From assembly GCA_017625275.1 (NCBI GenBank), contig JAGALI010000204.1:1-14054 (forward strand): 14,054 nucleotides of DNA, written 5' to 3'. Of this stretch, positions 13,465-14,054 are shown piece by piece. The DNA is from Clostridia bacterium. Its GTDB lineage: Bacteria; Bacillota; Clostridia; Oscillospirales; CAG-272. A program made the position numbers and the translations under genes. The notes below the pieces were generated by a model, which did no database searches, was not told the origin of the DNA, and worked only from the letters and a program-made list of their open reading frames with translations. Positions within the stretch are counted from its first letter, which is position 1; each line of letters begins with the position of its first letter.

Positions 13465-14054
13465 ATGAAGAGAATTGTTACTATTCAAGACATTTCCTGC
13501 TTTGGAAAATGCTCCATAACCGTTGCGTTGCCTATCATTTCGGCAATGGGTATTGAGTGCGCTATTATTCCAACCTCGATTTTGTCGACACATACCGGCG
13601 GCTTTGAGGGCTTTACCTTCCGTGACCTTAGTGAGGATATCCCAAAAATCAAGGAGCACTGGAAAAAATACAATCTGCATTTTGACACAATTTACACAGG
13701 CTATCTTGGCTCTAAAGAGCAGATAGATTATGTAATTGATTTTGCGCAGGAATTTAGAAGGAATGGCACGCTTCTGTTTGTTGACCCTGCAATGGGTGAC
13801 CACGGCAGGCTTTATACTGGCTTTGATGATGCGTTTCCTGCTCACATGGCGAGGCTTTGCGCTGTTGCTGACATTGTTGTCCCCAATCTTACTGAAGCGT
13901 CACTTATGCTTGGAATCGAATACAAGGAAAGCTATGATGAGGATTATATCAAGGGAGTTTTAAGGGCTCTTTGCAATATGGGTCCAAAAAGAGCCGTTTT
14001 AACAGGTTTTTCCTATGATAAAAACACACAGGGTGCAGATTTATACAATAGTGA
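13465..14054 (+). CDS. Pyridoxal/pyridoxamine kinase (PfkB/ThiD superfamily; partial, C-terminus beyond window)
   Basis: An open frame runs from the ATG at 13465 to the window end (196 complete codons). It matches the PdxK/PdxY-type kinases that phosphorylate pyridoxal, pyridoxine or pyridoxamine in B6 salvage: VTIQDISCFGKCSI (5-18) as the substrate-binding start, STHTGGF (41-47), TGYLGS (78-83), FVDPAMGDHGRLY (105-117) and the nucleotide-site region ADIVVPNLTEASLML (135-149). The family is about 270-290 residues, so roughly a third is missing, including the GxGD-type catalytic segment. GAGGTGA sits 6 nt before the start. Close relatives in Clostridia are usually labelled pyridoxamine kinase; a ThiD-like pyrimidine kinase is the main alternative. 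Confidence 0.88.
   Translation, partial: MKRIVTIQDISCFGKCSITVALPIISAMGIECAIIPTSILSTHTGGFEGFTFRDLSEDIPKIKEHWKKYNLHFDTIYTGYLGSKEQIDYVIDFAQEFRRNGTLLFVDPAMGDHGRLYTGFDDAFPAHMARLCAVADIVVPNLTEASLMLGIEYKESYDEDYIKGVLRALCNMGPKRAVLTGFSYDKNTQGADLYNS

Noticed and set aside
13330..13845. Minus-strand frame of 171 codons across the pdx kinase start
   Set aside because: It covers the divergent promoter region and the opposite strand of a recognisable kinase; no ribosome binding site or domain is seen.
1..14054. CRISPR array, tRNA, rRNA, insertion sequence or prophage genes
   Set aside because: Looked for on both strands by eye. No regularly spaced repeats, cloverleaf-like sequences, transposase or phage motifs were seen.

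Overview
The window reads as chromosomal DNA from a low-GC Firmicute, most likely a gut-type member of the Clostridia. The evidence is a T-box leader on an aminoacyl-tRNA synthetase gene, AGGAGG-type ribosome binding sites before nearly every gene, sigma-A type promoters with 17-nt spacers, short U-tract terminators, a GTP-type PEP carboxykinase, and secreted BspA-like leucine-rich-repeat and subtilisin-like proteins. The lineage is inferred from gene content only; there is no rRNA. Two genes run off the ends: a metallophosphoesterase at base 1 and a pyridoxal/pyridoxamine kinase at base 14054.

Layout. Bases 1-450 (-) encode the N-terminal half of a membrane-anchored metallophosphoesterase. 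Bases 551-598 hold a small relic of the 3' end of tyrS. Bases 599-3794 (-) hold a two-gene operon, a secreted S8 (subtilisin-like) protease followed 13 nt later by a small lipoprotein. Intact tyrS (-) follows at 4044-5261 under a T-box leader (about 5281-5547), then a small CYTH triphosphatase gene (-) whose stop codon overlaps the tyrS promoter. pckG (+) is divergent from CYTH and convergent with a 929-residue secreted LRR protein gene (8066-10855, -), with two terminators between them. A two-gene operon (-) encodes an alpha/beta hydrolase and a diacylglycerol-kinase-family lipid kinase. Then come a stand-alone pduL (-) and, divergently, the B6-vitamer kinase (+).

How they work together. Most of the window is ordinary housekeeping: translation (tyrS), the PEP/oxaloacetate node (pckG), acyl-CoA/acyl-phosphate exchange (pduL), cofactor salvage and lipid phosphorylation. 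The accessory part is the cell-surface set: the subtilase/lipoprotein pair and the LRR protein.

The most notable signal is that the subtilase/lipoprotein pair lies between two copies of the last 28 bp of tyrS. The distal copy (551-598) is a fusion of two tyrS segments across an exact 147-bp in-frame deletion at a 7-bp microhomology. It differs from the local tyrS only at two synonymous third positions and, like real tyrS, is followed at once by a terminator hairpin. This suggests that the pair was inserted at the tyrS 3' end. No integrase, transposase, CRISPR array, tRNA or rRNA is visible.
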